A program made the position numbers and the translations under genes. A stretch of 64,000 nt of DNA from Pseudopyrenochaeta lycopersici. Taxonomy: Eukaryota; Ascomycota; Dothideomycetes; Pleosporales; Pseudopyrenochaetaceae. Below are positions 21,787-33,618 of the stretch, one piece after another. Within the stretch, counting starts at the first letter, position 1. Each line of letters opens with the position of its first letter. The notes beneath the pieces are model-generated. The model saw nothing but the letters and a program-made list of their open reading frames with translations. It made no database searches and had not been told where the DNA came from. Location: contig NHZP01000002.1 in the NCBI GenBank assembly GCA_003313425.1, forward strand, positions 124,001 through 188,000, read 5' to 3'.

Positions 21787-24278
21787 ATGGGAAATTGGGC
21801 GGAGTACTTAGCTACTGGCATTAGCACTGCTGCTCCTGGGGGTCAGTACACTATCATTCCGACATAACAGAGCGAAAATGAGATCTAAACTCTTTTCTAG
21901 ACAATGTTCCCGTTCGCAAGGACATTCGTCATTTCACTGACGTCGAGCTGTATCTCTACTTCGAGGGACTGAAACGTTTCCAGGCTGTGGGGTTCAACGA
22001 GCCGCTATCTTGGTATCAGATTGCGGGTAGGTACCGTACATCTCCAGCTTCAAAGGATATATCTTTAGACCAAGTCCGTCTCGATTCGAGCTGACACTCT
22101 GAAGGCATACATGGGCGCCCGTACAATACCTGGCCAAATTTCGCGTGGAACAATGACATTCCTGAGATTCCCGAGGAACTGGATCAGCCTCGAGGGTTTT
22201 GCACGCACTCCTCTATCCTTTTCCTGCCGTGGCATCGCCCATATCTCGCACTTTTCGAAGTAGGTCGCCGAAATCGTAGGAACCCCCAATGCTGATAGAT
22301 GTGGCTGATGTTCCCAGCGTTTGTTGTATCACCATGTGAACGAAATTGCCGCAGGGATTTCTGACGCTGATTCTTCCAAAGTGGAGCACGTTGCCGCTGC
22401 TAAGCAGTTTAGAATCCCATATTGGGACTGGGCGGAAGTGAATACTGATAGCCAAATCTTCCCCAAAGAAGCGCTCGACCCCAATTATCAACCAAAGGGA
22501 CCACCTTCAACTGGATCTGTCCCGTTGAGCCCTAGTGATCAATACAATCCACTGCATCATTTCCCGCTGGTCGGTACAGAGACTGCTCGTCCCGATCCAG
22601 AGGTGATCGAGGTCTGTTTCCTTGTTCTCCAATCTCTTTTGTTTGGTCAGCGATACTAACGATGACCAAGATTTCTGATGACCAGGGCAAGAACCCCAGG
22701 AAGGTGGAATCAACAGTCCGTTATCCGTACGGCACGAATGTATACGGTCAAATCGACAACTTGGAAGATGCACTTGCGGGATTTTACAAGACAGGAGCCA
22801 CGAAGAAAGAATCTTCTAAGATAGCTGAAACAGCGGAGCGAAACCTTACTGAGCGTGTGGGGTATATTCTTACATCTTACGCGAGCTTCGGGGCCGTGAG
22901 CAACAATAGATACTTTGATGAAGATTCTTCCAAGGGACCAACTGCTCGTGCGGGGACGTGGGGAAGTTTCGAAGATATCCACAACGCTGTGCACAACTTG
23001 ATCGGCGGTGCTGGTGGCCATATGGCTGGAATTGAGGTATCCGCTTTTGATCCCATATTTTGGCTGCATCATGCGTGAGTGTACAACCGTTCTTTTCGCG
23101 TCTCTACTGCTCGCTAATGCGAAGGTACGACAGCAATATCGACCGCCTTTTCGCGATTTGGCAAGCACTCAAGGAGGACATGAGCAAGGAAGAGACGTAC
23201 GTTACACCACAATTAGACTACTACGGTACCTGGGCCATCCGCAAGTCAAACAAAGAAACAGGCCTCAAGGGCGACGTTGAAGATATCAAGTTCCCACTAT
23301 ACCCTTTCCGCGACGCGGAGGACAGTTGGTATACCTCAGAGAAAGTGCGGAGAACTGAGCTTTTCGGCTACGCTTACCCTGAAACCCTCGGACTGTCGTA
23401 TCCCTTAAGTAAAGACGCCCGGGACGCTCTTACCAAGACGGTCAAGGAAACATACCCATCAGCGGCAGAGGCGATCGCGAAGAGCAAGCGGGAGGATCCC
23501 ACGGCAGGAGCTGGGCTCCTTCCTCAAGCCGCCGTACTCAAGCAGATCCACAGTCAGCACCTCAAAGCAACTACGGAAGAGCTTCAAAAACTCGCTTCCA
23601 AGCTTCCTGAGGAGGACAAGCTGATTGAGCAGTTCTCGGGCCCGACTCAGCCTTACCTGCACAAGCTTGCGCCCGACAATACCTTCCTCGAGTGGATCGT
23701 CAACATCAAGGCCCAGAAGCATGCGTTGGACGGTCAATATTCCGTGCACGTGTTCCTCGATGCTGTGGAGGACGCGAATGTCGCTCTTTGGCCGCTGTCG
23801 CCTCATCATGTTGGTACGTTTGCGCCACTCGGTCAAGGAAGCGGAACAGGATGCACCAAATGCCAGGTCGATCAGGCAGACCATCGAGAGGTTACAGGCC
23901 AAATCCCGTTGACCCTGGCGTTGATGGAACGATATCTGGCCAGGCTCATTGGCGATTTATCTGTGGAGAAGGTGGTGCCGTACCTGACGAAGAACTTGCA
24001 TTGGAGGGTTGTTAAGGTGAGCTACCTCTTATGGCACAACGATATAACGATTGTGATATACTGACGCTCGTATGCAGAGTAATGGCACCGTAGCGGATCA
24101 TCGCAGCGAGGTTGCTGGTCTAACAGTGTTCGTTGTGTCGAATAAGGTCACCCTCCCAGAAGACGATGCTCAGCTGCCAGTCTATGCCAAAGAGGTTGAA
24201 ATCCATGCAAGCATTACGACGAATCTGGAGGGTCGTGGCCGAGGAGATGGCACGGGTCTTGCGGTTGGCGATGTTTAG
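21787..24278 (+). CDS. Tyrosinase (polyphenol oxidase)
   Basis: Type-3 copper monooxygenase that hydroxylates monophenols and oxidises diphenols to quinones, feeding melanin-type pigments. Seven exons: 21787-21841, 21901-22026, 22105-22259, 22318-22611, 22686-23074, 23125-24016 and 24078-24278. All introns have GT..AG ends and keep frame, giving 703 aa. CuA site: H63 (HGRPY), H95 (CTHSS) and H104 (PWHRPY); C93 two residues before H95 matches the Cys-His thioether of fungal tyrosinases. CuB site: HNAVHN (H309, H313) and the FWLHHA pair at H338/H339. The spacing is canonical, so it should be active. There is no signal peptide, suggesting an intracellular enzyme. The ~350-residue part after CuB should be the C-terminal shielding domain that is cleaved on activation in relatives. 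All key residues are intact. Confidence 0.93.
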
Positions 24279-25344
24279 GGACTGATAGTGGTGTCGTCGC
24301 TTGTGTCGTGATCGGGCGAGGATTACGTGGTAGCAGTTCTAACAGAGCCGTAGATTGTACTAGAATCTCTCACCGCCAGGTTGGGCAGCGTGAAGAATGC
24401 AATAGTCGCGTATCTTCTACGAGCAAAGTATGTTCGCATCTCCCTAATGATTGCCCTGTTCGTGAATTCCCCCCACGTCAAGTGCCTGAATCGGCATGTA
24501 TTATATCGCGTTTCCCATGCTCTCAGTGCTTGAATTCTTCAGCTGAGGCTTTCCATGTCAACTTGTAGTATTTCGCAGCCGATACAGTAAAGACGCTGTT
24601 ACTGGCGGTTCTGGCCGGCGGTCGGAGCGTACGCTTCGTCGTCAACGATGGCAATGTAGGCCGAGGCCGTCATGTCGGAGGGTGGTTTGGTGGAAGCTGC
24701 AGCCGTGGGCGCAGAATGGGACGCACCTTCTTCTCCTAGACATGCGCAATGAGAGCAATCGCTCGTCAGTATCATGACTTCCGGTCCTGACTCGCAGGGT
24801 TTACGCCCAACGGGGTAAGGCGCTGATCGTCATTGCAGTCGAGAGAGTACAGCACTGTTCGCCCTCGACAAGGGCGGAGAGACGAGGCTGCCGTTGTTAT
24901 AAGCCGAGGTGCTCGATCGCGCGACACCAAAATACCGGGCGCTGGGGCTGAGTGATTAATCGCCGTGGATCCTCGAGCAGAGCGTCGATGCATTGCGCTG
25001 GAAAGCCTGTCGATAGCAACATCCAGGACCCGTTGCCTTGCAATAGTCAACAGTGTCGCCAAATACTGCGCTGTCAGCCAAGTAGCTGCTTGCGCCCGCC
25101 ATGCAGAGCGCTGCGGTTCGGCGCGGTCATGTTGCGGGGCGCGCCGTGCCTAGCGAGTCAGCGCACATATCAACTGCCGCACCAAAGCCACCCGCACTGT
25201 TCCTGAAACGAAATCATCAAATACTGCGCGCTTCATCTGGAAATAAACAACCTCAAGCAGCACGACTCGTAGCTTCGTAGCATATGCTACAGGAATCCAT
25301 ATTCCACCTTATATGCACATATGCCAGGAAATCGAGCTGTCAAA
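24279..25344. other. Intergenic with a GC-rich pocket
   Basis: No gene supported. About 24580-25210 is noticeably GC-richer than its surroundings, with CpG-rich words, and has short frames on both strands that I cannot assign. Confidence 0.4.
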
Positions 25345-25686
25345 TCAGGGACGCAATCTCTGAAATAGGCCTTTGATAATTTCGGCATCATAAGCAGAAA
25401 ACCGCCTAATATACTTCTCTACTACAGAAGTGTTTTCATTATCAGCTGTTCCTATACCGAGGCCTTTTATATATTCTCCATAACTCTTTTTTGCCCCCTT
25501 CGTGCTCGGCGTTTTACAGCATACTATGGTAATCCTCGCCATAGCATCCAAGCGTAACACAACTGAAAACCGATCTTCCGCTACTCCACGCCTTCCTCGC
25601 CGATAGAACAGGCACTTTGAATAGTAGTGCTTAATGAGAGAGTCAACAGTCAACTTCTTGATTGATTTGAGGTAGTGGAAAATCAT
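25345..25686 (-). CDS. Hypothetical small ORF, 113 aa
   Basis: ATG-initiated frame of 113 aa, basic at the N-terminal half, with mixed protein-like composition (for example KKSYGEYIKGLGIGTADNE). No signal peptide, TM segment or recognised domain. It lies about 240 bp downstream of the HET gene on the same strand, so it could be an unrelated small gene, a fragment of a decayed one, or chance. I see no splice sites that clearly extend it. Confidence 0.25.
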   Translation of the reverse strand: MIFHYLKSIKKLTVDSLIKHYYSKCLFYRRGRRGVAEDRFSVVLRLDAMARITIVCCKTPSTKGAKKSYGEYIKGLGIGTADNENTSVVEKYIRRFSAYDAEIIKGLFQRLRP

Positions 25687-25926
25687 TTCACCGCCCTGTC
25701 AGCATAGCCTCAGCTAAAGAAGGCTTACCTTGTGGGTAGTTTTGCTTCGGAAAGATTCGTATAGTATATCAGCTGCTAATATTTTTGCAAAGGAAAGAAA
25801 AGGAACGATGAGATTAGGGACGATGCGTGGAATGTTGCTAGTTTAGGACCCAGTTGGTCTGGGTAAACTCAGCATTTACATGAGATGGTGGAAATGCATT
25901 TGAAGAAGACTTCATGTCTTTGCCGC

Positions 25927-27827
25927 TCAGACAAGATTTATCTTGCGAAGATTGACACCTTCCAGCGCTTCGCCGTCCATCCAGCCTTGAACGTAGCAAT
26001 GTCCTATATAATGGTACCTTTGCCCGTCGCTAGGTACACTCGTGTGATCTTCCAGTGGGCGCAGTATAACTGGTACGTTCATTCCCGGGAGTGCGAATAA
26101 AGGATCTCCTTCCATTAGGTCCTTCGGCCCAAACCCCGCATAACCTTGATTTGTGGTGAAGAATTGAAACATCAGCAGAAACTGGATCATAGCTGTTGGA
26201 GTTTCTTGCTGAGGTGTTGATGCGGGGGAAGGCGGATAATCTGACTCTTCTGCTCTCCTGGTCGTCACGTATGTGGAGTTTTCACTTCGTACCACTACTT
26301 GGTCAAAGTTGATTAGACGCCAGAACTCATATTCCTGATGCTCACTTGCGGCATCTGTTCTTATTGCTGATGTTTCTCTTTCAAAGATTGATTGAATTTT
26401 ATTCATGTACTCCACCATGTCGCCTTCAAAGTTTGGGGGAGACGGTCCTACTACCTTAACTTGGCCCACGCCAAAGCCTGAAACAGCAAGATTCTTGGTC
26501 GAGACTTTTACTAATTCTTCCCTTGAACAACCTTTGCAAGCGTTGAATAGCCGTATGTTGTCCATAATATAAAAGTGGAGGTCGCTTTCTGCTTCTTCAA
26601 CATCAGCCTTCCAATCTGGGATCCAGCTGGACAATTTCGGGTTTCGATTGTTCTCTCGCTGCCTCACAAGCAGGTTCAAGTCTTTGGCACTTTGAACCAG
26701 CTTCACAAAATCTTCTATTAAGACGGAGTCCTCCTTACGCGTGTAATCCGCTTGAAACGCTGAATCTTTCTCTATAAGACCCAAAAGTGCGAATTGCTTA
26801 TCTCTTAAGTCTGTTGACAGGCGATATCGAAATCCGTGAAGAAGGAATGGCAGGTCGACAGAGCTTTGACCAGAAGTCATACGAGGTTGATGAAACCCAA
26901 TCCGGACCCGTTCAATAACATAGACCTGTGAATATAGTCTAAGCATTGCAGACTTGAAGTCGGCGGGAATTGAACAAAACTTGATATCCAAGTTTTGCAC
27001 AAAGTTGCTCACTGCGTCTACAAGTTCAGTCCAGCAAAAACTCGACGACCCTATGAGAATTGTCACTTTCCTTGGTAAGATAACTTCCTGCACAGTCCAA
27101 ATTCTTTGCCACCTTTATCGTAAGGTTTATAAGCCTGGGCGCAAGACATATTTGTAGTAGATCTCACCACGAGCACCTCGAAAGTTCTACGATGGCACCA
27201 ATCTCTTCATTCACACGAGTTTTGTTACTTTCACCTCCCCGATTGTGCCGATGTGGATCTGTAGCCAGTCGTTTAATGAGTTTCTTGGCGTTAAGAGCGT
27301 TTGACTGAGTAAGGCACTAGTTAGGTAGCAGTCTAACATGAATGGAAGGGGGCTGTGGACAGATATGGCTGACATGGGAAAATGTGAAGGAAAGTTGTTT
27401 ACACTTTGCTTTCCTCCGGACTCTGCACCTGCACCTGCACAGTCTCCAAGCCAAGCGTACACTTCGTGAGCTGATGAGTAGATTTCCTTCATTAAGTTGA
27501 CTTGATTTGTCCGCTCTTCCACGTTGTTCTGGTCAATGCAAACCTGGTCGATCCAGAACAATTGGGGTTCGGTTTCATGTCGAATCCGTTTCAAGGCAAC
27601 TAGGAGATTGCGACTGACTGGGAACTTCTCGTCGTTGAGGACGATGTAACATTTATTCGACGTGTCGCCCCAGGTGTAAGACAAAGCATAGTTTTTTTTT
27701 CGGTCCAAGATATCGTCTGAAGACTACAAACAACTTCTTCTGCGAATAGCCCTGGTTCAATGTTGACCAACCGTATCTTGTCACTGGTGCCATGGAGACT
27801 TTCTGCAGGGTATGATCGCCAGAACAT
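25927..27827 (-). pseudogene. HET-domain protein gene with frameshift at poly-A run
   Basis: HET domains act in heterokaryon incompatibility and related programmed cell death. Reading on the minus strand: exon 1 27403-27827, exon 2 27168-27316, exon 3 25927-27112, with introns of 86 and 55 bp. The N-terminal block has DKIRLVNIEPG, then YALSYTWGD, WIDQVCIDQ and the YAWLGD block, the standard HET motifs. WWQRIWTVQEVILPRKVTI is restored across the second intron. The C-terminus shows HYIGHCYVQGWMDGEAL, typical of these proteins. A run of nine A (plus-strand T run 27692-27700) lies between SLQTISWTE and NYALSYTW, which are in different frames. So the assembled sequence encodes a truncated protein unless the run length is an error or varies between nuclei. 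The first intron is the weaker prediction. Confidence 0.75.
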
Positions 27828-30416
27828 GGTAGTATGACTATAAGAATTAGAATATCATACTGAGTATGAAGTGAGGAGAGTCCTCCATTACGCAACGAGA
27901 TGAAGTAGCGGAGAGCTTGGAGATTTGGGTTGTATAAGGCAAAAACATTAGAACGCCTAAACATGCAATTAATTACGCATGCACATAGATAGCATAGTAT
28001 TAGCGCCTTTGAGGAACAACAAATACTATCATCCCACGTAGCTTTGGCTGGCACATACTCCTCAAGTGAAAGTGTTCTACGATCATGTGAAAGTCGCACA
28101 TCCAATAAATAAGAGGGACTATATACCAAAATAGAGCCTTGTGCCTTAGCATCTGGATTAATCCAATAGTCGCAAAGCTGGTGATATTGAAAGCGGCTGG
28201 CGCGATTCAAGGTGCCGTGTCTCACTACTTAAGTGGCAATTTCAATCCACTAGCAGCCACACTGACGTCAGCACGTTTCTTTTTTTCGACGATTAATTAC
28301 TTTTCAATATCCTCCAGCAGCTTGAAGTGAGGGTGAATTACCGTATCTGATCCATATATTTGCAGACTAAAAACCTTCTACACATACCTAGATTGCTAGA
28401 CTAAACGCAGTCCCTTGTTCCACTCTTGAAGGCTACTTGTCAGTTAAAGGCACCATCACAGCAATTCAAACAGTAGTTACGGTTAGATTAGACTCAGAGT
28501 TTCATTATAGTGCCCTCTACCGAGGTGAAGGCTCTCGCGGAGAGAATAGTTTTCTCGGATGTATGTCCGTACACCCTTTGCTTTGTCGAGTTGTTCGTTT
28601 GCCCAGATCAAACGAACTCGAAACAGTACGGCCCTGAAAATAGAAATATTAAGATTGCTTCTGCAGAATCAGGGAAATACGTTGAAAACCCAGCCATGAG
28701 ACCTGCTAATATGAGGAGGGGCAGGATCGCTGCTTCATAGTCTTGGCGGATTGGGGTCCCTCCAAGGCTGAAACAAGTACGACGCCGTTATGTGCCAACC
28801 GAAGCATTCGGGTGTAAGGAAAGCTTTCTCTTACAGGACAGGCTATGTGCCCGTGCATGTCAGATTCCGAACCTGAGTCACTTGCCTTTGAGCTTGCGTA
28901 TACTGCCGTCTGCCTGATTGCAAGAATAATAAAAATCGGTACCTCTTACTGAAGGATACTACATGTCGTCAACATGGGCGGCCAAACTTCCCATACTTCG
29001 TTAATTGCTATGTCCAGATCGGTTCATATTGAGTTTCCCTGTATTGTATAAGCCAGACACAGTACTATAAACTTGTTCTTCAATGGAGACTTTCTCCTCT
29101 CCGTCATCCGGCTGAAACTCTCTAACAACAATTTCCAACACTGGTAAAAGAGTTGATTAAGATGGTGGCTACCTTGTGAACTTGAGGTCATGAATATCTC
29201 CGGTGACAAGTAGCATAGAGATGCTCTGCGTAGGCTCAAGCAAATCGATGACAATCATCGAACTCATGATCACCACTTGCAATGGGATGACGGCCAATTA
29301 AAGTCCTTGGTTGTTCAGGTATTCGACGATGATGCCAGTCTAGACGATTAGTCCGGGCAATGAATCCGAGTACCACTTGGCACAAGGATCACGAGTCTGA
29401 ACAGAGTGCAATGTGAAATCCAGCGCTAGTAGAGAGCGTCTACCCTCATCATTACATATCATATAACATCATCTCTGTTTTATACATAATGTCCACCTAC
29501 AACGGTATCTATCTGTGGTCAGGAAGAGGCACGCAGCGGGCAGCGCTATGTTCATATGACTAGAGAACACAAACAGTATTGCCGAGAAACTATTCTTCGT
29601 ATAAGGACTCTTTAGCTGGAGAGAGTTTCGAGTAGATCGACTTCGCTTTGCATGATAAAGGGAAGCTGAACAGAAACCGTGGCGACAAGATCAATGCAGT
29701 AAGTTCTATTGTTAGTTGGCGTTCTTATCACTACACGAGTTATCCTCTAGGGAGAAAGTTTTGGTTATGCATTCGTTTACCCGTAGTGGCCGAGAAATGG
29801 TTGCGAGTGTTGATTGCAATGCGCTAGGTGATGAGCGAAAGCGGCTGTGAATACAAAGAGCGGTTTCAGCGAGTCGCAGTGCGAGTACCCACACGGTATG
29901 GCAACTCCATATAGGACAGAGAATTTATCAGCGGCGTGGAGCCCACGAGACAAATAATGTTCAAGTCTTTCGTTAAGAGGGAAATTAAGCAACAACCGCC
30001 GTTGCGCAGCATTTATTATTTAATCCGACATTGTATTACGTTTCTTTTTGGCAGAGTGGTTAAAAGACCCGAGTACCTATATGTTTGCATGCCAATGCTC
30101 AAAGCATACATAGTCTTCGTAAGCTCTGTTTTGAGGTCAGAAGTTAATTCGAAGGCAGAGGTACGGTGATATGCTGAAAGGTTTTGTTCAGTCTGACGTG
30201 CAACTCGTGGGCCAAGATTTAGGTTGAGCGAGAGAGAATCTGTGAAGAATTGATACCATCATTTATCTACATGCACAAATACTCGCCGTTCTCGTTCCTT
30301 GGCCTTTCATAGTGTGCCGCATGCTTTCACCCCGATTCCTGCTATATTCCTGTCAAACTTGGCCTAATGATTACAAAATGTATTGTAACGCACGTGTGTA
30401 AGACCAAGGGCGGCTT
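27828..30416. other. Intergenic with possible gene fragments
   Basis: No complete gene supported. A minus-strand stretch near 29000-29260 reads coding-like in two frames (MSSMIVIDLLEPTQSISML, then VLEIVVREFQPDDGEEKVS) separated by an apparent shift, suggesting a decayed gene of unknown type. The minus frame at about 27985-28225 is also open but unrecognised. Confidence 0.3.
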
Positions 30417-30743
30417 CTAAACCTGCCAGACTGGGTCAGAGCAGGAGCGAAGCGGTTTCTCGCCAGCGAAAAAGGGCGGGTCTGGGCCAATCCCTCGGTT
30501 GCAACAGTTTCCCTGAGTGTGTAAGCAGAGAATCGTTTTGGTTTTGAAGAAACCCCCGGAACCTACCCAGGTGGTATCATATGCAGTGCAGACTGTGCTC
30601 CATGGGCTTTTAGGATCTGAAGACACCAACCATGGGGCAAGAGGAGGGCATTCTTTACTGGTGCGCGTTTCCATCACCGGTGCCGGAGCGGCTTGCGCGA
30701 GCCCAATAACCAGAACGGTGACGGCAGCAAAATTGAAAAGCAT
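30417..30743 (-). CDS. Small secreted cysteine-rich protein
   Basis: Single-exon, 108 aa. The first ~19 residues (MLFNFAAVTVLVIGLAQA) are a clear signal peptide with a cleavage-like AQA-AP. The mature ~89 residues hold six Cys (ECPP, TVCTAY, ILCLH, GNCCNRG, RSCSD), enough for three disulfides, with Trp and Gly/Pro-rich segments and no TM helix. This is the profile of fungal apoplastic effector-type or antimicrobial-type proteins, but I recognise no family and the function is inference. The start ATG has an A-rich context (AAAACATGC). It is isolated between non-coding stretches. Confidence 0.65.
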   Translation of the reverse strand: MLFNFAAVTVLVIGLAQAAPAPVMETRTSKECPPLAPWLVSSDPKSPWSTVCTAYDTTWVGSGGFFKTKTILCLHTQGNCCNRGIGPDPPFFAGEKPLRSCSDPVWQV

Positions 30744-32340
30744 GTTTTATGTCAGTGCTTTGGGGCAAAGTTTCTATAGGTTTTAATAATTGGTTAAGGA
30801 TGTAGGAGAGCAGGTGAATTCAACGGTGGTGTGTGAGAGGTCGTGCGGTGGGTACAGGAATGATTCGACTTTCTTAGAGATACTTAAACAATTCTTCTGG
30901 CAAGGTGTGGTAATTTGAAATCAAATGGGAATATAATGTTATAATTTATGCCCTCTACTCACAGGCACTGGGCTATGCTAGGCTTCAAACTCAATCTTTT
31001 GCTTAATTATGAAGTCAATGCGCTTTCACCTTCCCTAAACGACTTCTTAAGTCCTGAATTGGCAACCCTGAAGCGACACATTGCTAAAAGCGGGGAAAGG
31101 CCGGGGGCGGAGGTAATCCATTTTAGCTGTTATTACCGAAAGATTCATGTATTCTAAAGCCATTAGCCCCTCTAGTCGGTCCTCCTCTTTTTATGCCAGG
31201 TTCTTATAAATCGGCCCGATTCTTCATCTGTATCCAATTCAAAGTAATCAGAAGCACACCCTATATATCTCTAGCTAAGTAGTTTCTAGTCAAAAAACTC
31301 ACTTGTCCTTGAGCAGGACGATGAATGTGGTTATACCTGTCAATAATTCTAGATTATCCTAGAAGTTATGCCTCTAACCGACCTTGCGCCTCATTAATCA
31401 ACATATTTAGAACATTCTTGACACAACGCGAAAACTTCAAGGGGAGATCGAAAGGACTATCAAGTTGAACTTTGCTTCAACAAACCCTTCCTGTTTAAAC
31501 GATTGTATAACATCACCATTTGACGCTTTACTTAACCTTTGCAACATGCACATGTACGATAAGAAGGAACGATATTCGAGGTGAGCTAACTCTTCCAACG
31601 CATGCAAACTTGCTTCGAAATTAGCAACCAAATCGACAGTTCCGCATGTTTTCATCGGATTTGGAAGTTTCTTAGTACCTGGGCCACAATGTGCTACGCT
31701 AGTAAGACGATGAGTCGAGTTCTGCTTTACACATGTTTCATTGCTATTTTTAAAGACAAAAATTCTGTACTGATGCATTTTTGCATCAAATTCTATAAAT
31801 CAAAGCTTCCAACCACATTCCAATGGTAAAGAATTCCTTTAGTCGCTTATAATGATAGTAGCGAGACTTCGATCGATATTACTGTGTGCTAATCATGTTA
31901 GCAGTCATTTGGAACTATGTAGACAGCCTATTTTGATGTCCAGCTTAGACTTTACAGTTCGTGTCATTAGTAACTTTGGCTACTTATTTTAAAGCTAGCG
32001 AATGTTTTTAGTCACGCAACGTGTCGCAACTTGCACCTACTCCGTGTGAAATTTGCCACAATGTTTATTTTGTAAATGCTTGATAGGAGATTCGTTATAG
32101 ATTTAACTTTAATTCTTGCAGAGATTGTTTAATAGCACCATAATAAAGGCGTAAGGGTAAGTCCTGAGTTTACTGTATATACCATCCTAGATCGCTCATA
32201 ATTGTCTAGATATTGTACCTTTTTTAGGTTAGTTAAGTGCTCTAGTGATCTAGTGCTAAACCCTCACAGAATGCAAGTAATGCAACTAAAAAAAGTGCTT
32301 CCAAAGTTGATTTTGGCCACTTTACGTTTGATGTGTAGGT
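30744..32340. other. Intergenic, nothing recognised
   Basis: No gene supported. Short minus frames (for example 31437-31778) have no domain. Composition is AT-rich without clear repeat structure. Confidence 0.45.
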
Positions 32341-32571
32341 TACGGTGGCATATTTTCTTCACGTCTTGAGAACAACACTTTGTTCTCAGTAAGACATGGC
32401 GATATGTTCCTAGTTTCAGGACGTGAGATGGTGGCTGATAGGTATAGCCTTGTCGGCGAGTTATATGTTCATGGCATTATGAGTGGAAAGGCGTTGGAAA
32501 TGGGACTGCCATTGCAAAAATACAACTATATTGAGAGGCGGATATGGCGGAGCCAAAAAACGTGTTCATGA
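32341..32571 (+). pseudogene. HET-protein C-terminal relic
   Basis: The frame ending at 32571 contains YSLVGELYVHGIMSGKALE, which matches the C-terminal tail motif (Y..VG..YVHGIM.GEAL) found in HET-domain proteins, including the copy at 25927-27827. No HET core motifs are found upstream on this strand, so this is an isolated remnant of a second, lost HET gene. Confidence 0.55.
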
Positions 32572-33030
32572 CAGTAGATTGTATATAGATGCTACTAAAG
32601 CCGACGTCTGTTTTGGTGTACCAAAGCGGGAGATGAGGGTTGCGCAATGAATTTTTGACCAGGGTGAATCCAATGCCCATCTCTGATACTCAAAGTATCA
32701 TATTTTCAAGAACAACGAGACAGAATACATCTTGCTTACCATAGCGTAGTCAATGTTGTATCAGTATAAAACTGAATGAACCTGGTGTCGTGCTTCTAGT
32801 ACCATAACAACTTTCTGGTACGTATATATAATAAAATAGAGTTATGTAGCATTTCATGTCACTTGCATTGCCTTTGGGGTTTTATATAAGCATTTGATAC
32901 ATCAGTTCGGCTAGTGGCTGCTAACAATGCAGAATCATAACGTTTATTATCCCTTGCGTCCTATGCATATCGCATGTTTTAGTCCGTATACTTTTTGCTC
33001 TGGCAAATGAAACTCTAAAATACGAAGTAT
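32572..33030. other. Intergenic
   Basis: Nothing recognised. Confidence 0.4.
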
Positions 33031-33618
33031 TTAGCCTTTTAATGGTGCCCAATCCTTCTTTTGTTGGTCGCTCATCCAGCACCCGATGTAGAAACTCTTC
33101 CCGAGTGCAAAACCCTTGCTTCGTAGAACCATGTACATAGCGTTGAGGTGGAAGTAGCAGTTGGGGATCACAAAAGTATGGAAGTAATCCGCCAATCCAG
33201 TCATATGCAGTGTAACGCCAGCGGACTGCATAGGAACATCAACGCTCTTCTCGGCGCTTTCATTGAACTTCTTTTCATCAATGGCATCGAACACGGCCTG
33301 GAGTTGTTTGAAAAACTCAATAACATCGTCGAAGGATGAAAAGGCAGGACTGAGTGCCGGAATCGGTGTGTCACCCTGCAGCTGGAGATGCTGTAGTGCT
33401 ACGATTGGGAACTTAGCGAGCAGGATTGGCTGAACGCGGAGCGGGAGCATGGTGCCGATTTGCGAGTCGAGGAGCTCGTGTTCAGAAGGGAGAGCGCCCT
33501 CAGCAGCGCTTGAGCGTTCATTTTTCGCTGCAGTCAGAATGCTAATAGCGCAGGTAGCGAAATTGCGTAGGACTGGGACAGTCGTTCCATAGAAAGAGTA
33601 GTTTACGGGGTCTGACAT
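33031..33618 (-). CDS. DUF1993-family protein
   Basis: Single-exon, 195 aa, close to the usual length of fungal DUF1993 proteins. The N-terminus YSFYGTTVPVLRNFATCAISI is the first helix of the family. LDSQIGTMLPLRVQPILLA (residues ~50-68) is its conserved L...MLPL..Q motif. The TFVIPNCYFHLNAMYMVLR segment with SKGFALGK near the C-terminus is the characteristic F.lPN.yFH...AY.ILR..G...GK block. DUF1993 resembles the DinB/YfiT helical-bundle class in size, but its biochemical role is unknown. No signal peptide or TM segment. The start ATG follows the CCGAC context and no earlier in-frame ATG is seen. Confidence 0.85.
   Translation of the reverse strand: MSDPVNYSFYGTTVPVLRNFATCAISILTAAKNERSSAAEGALPSEHELLDSQIGTMLPLRVQPILLAKFPIVALQHLQLQGDTPIPALSPAFSSFDDVIEFFKQLQAVFDAIDEKKFNESAEKSVDVPMQSAGVTLHMTGLADYFHTFVIPNCYFHLNAMYMVLRSKGFALGKSFYIGCWMSDQQKKDWAPLKG

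Noticed and set aside
27653..28225. 190-codon minus frame overlapping the HET start
   Set aside because: Its 3' half is the out-of-frame shadow of the HET exon, and the rest has no recognisable domain.
30048..30075. GGCAGAGTGGTTAAA resembling the 5' part of a Ser/Leu tRNA
   Set aside because: No acceptor-stem partner, anticodon arm or GGTTCGA-type B box follows.
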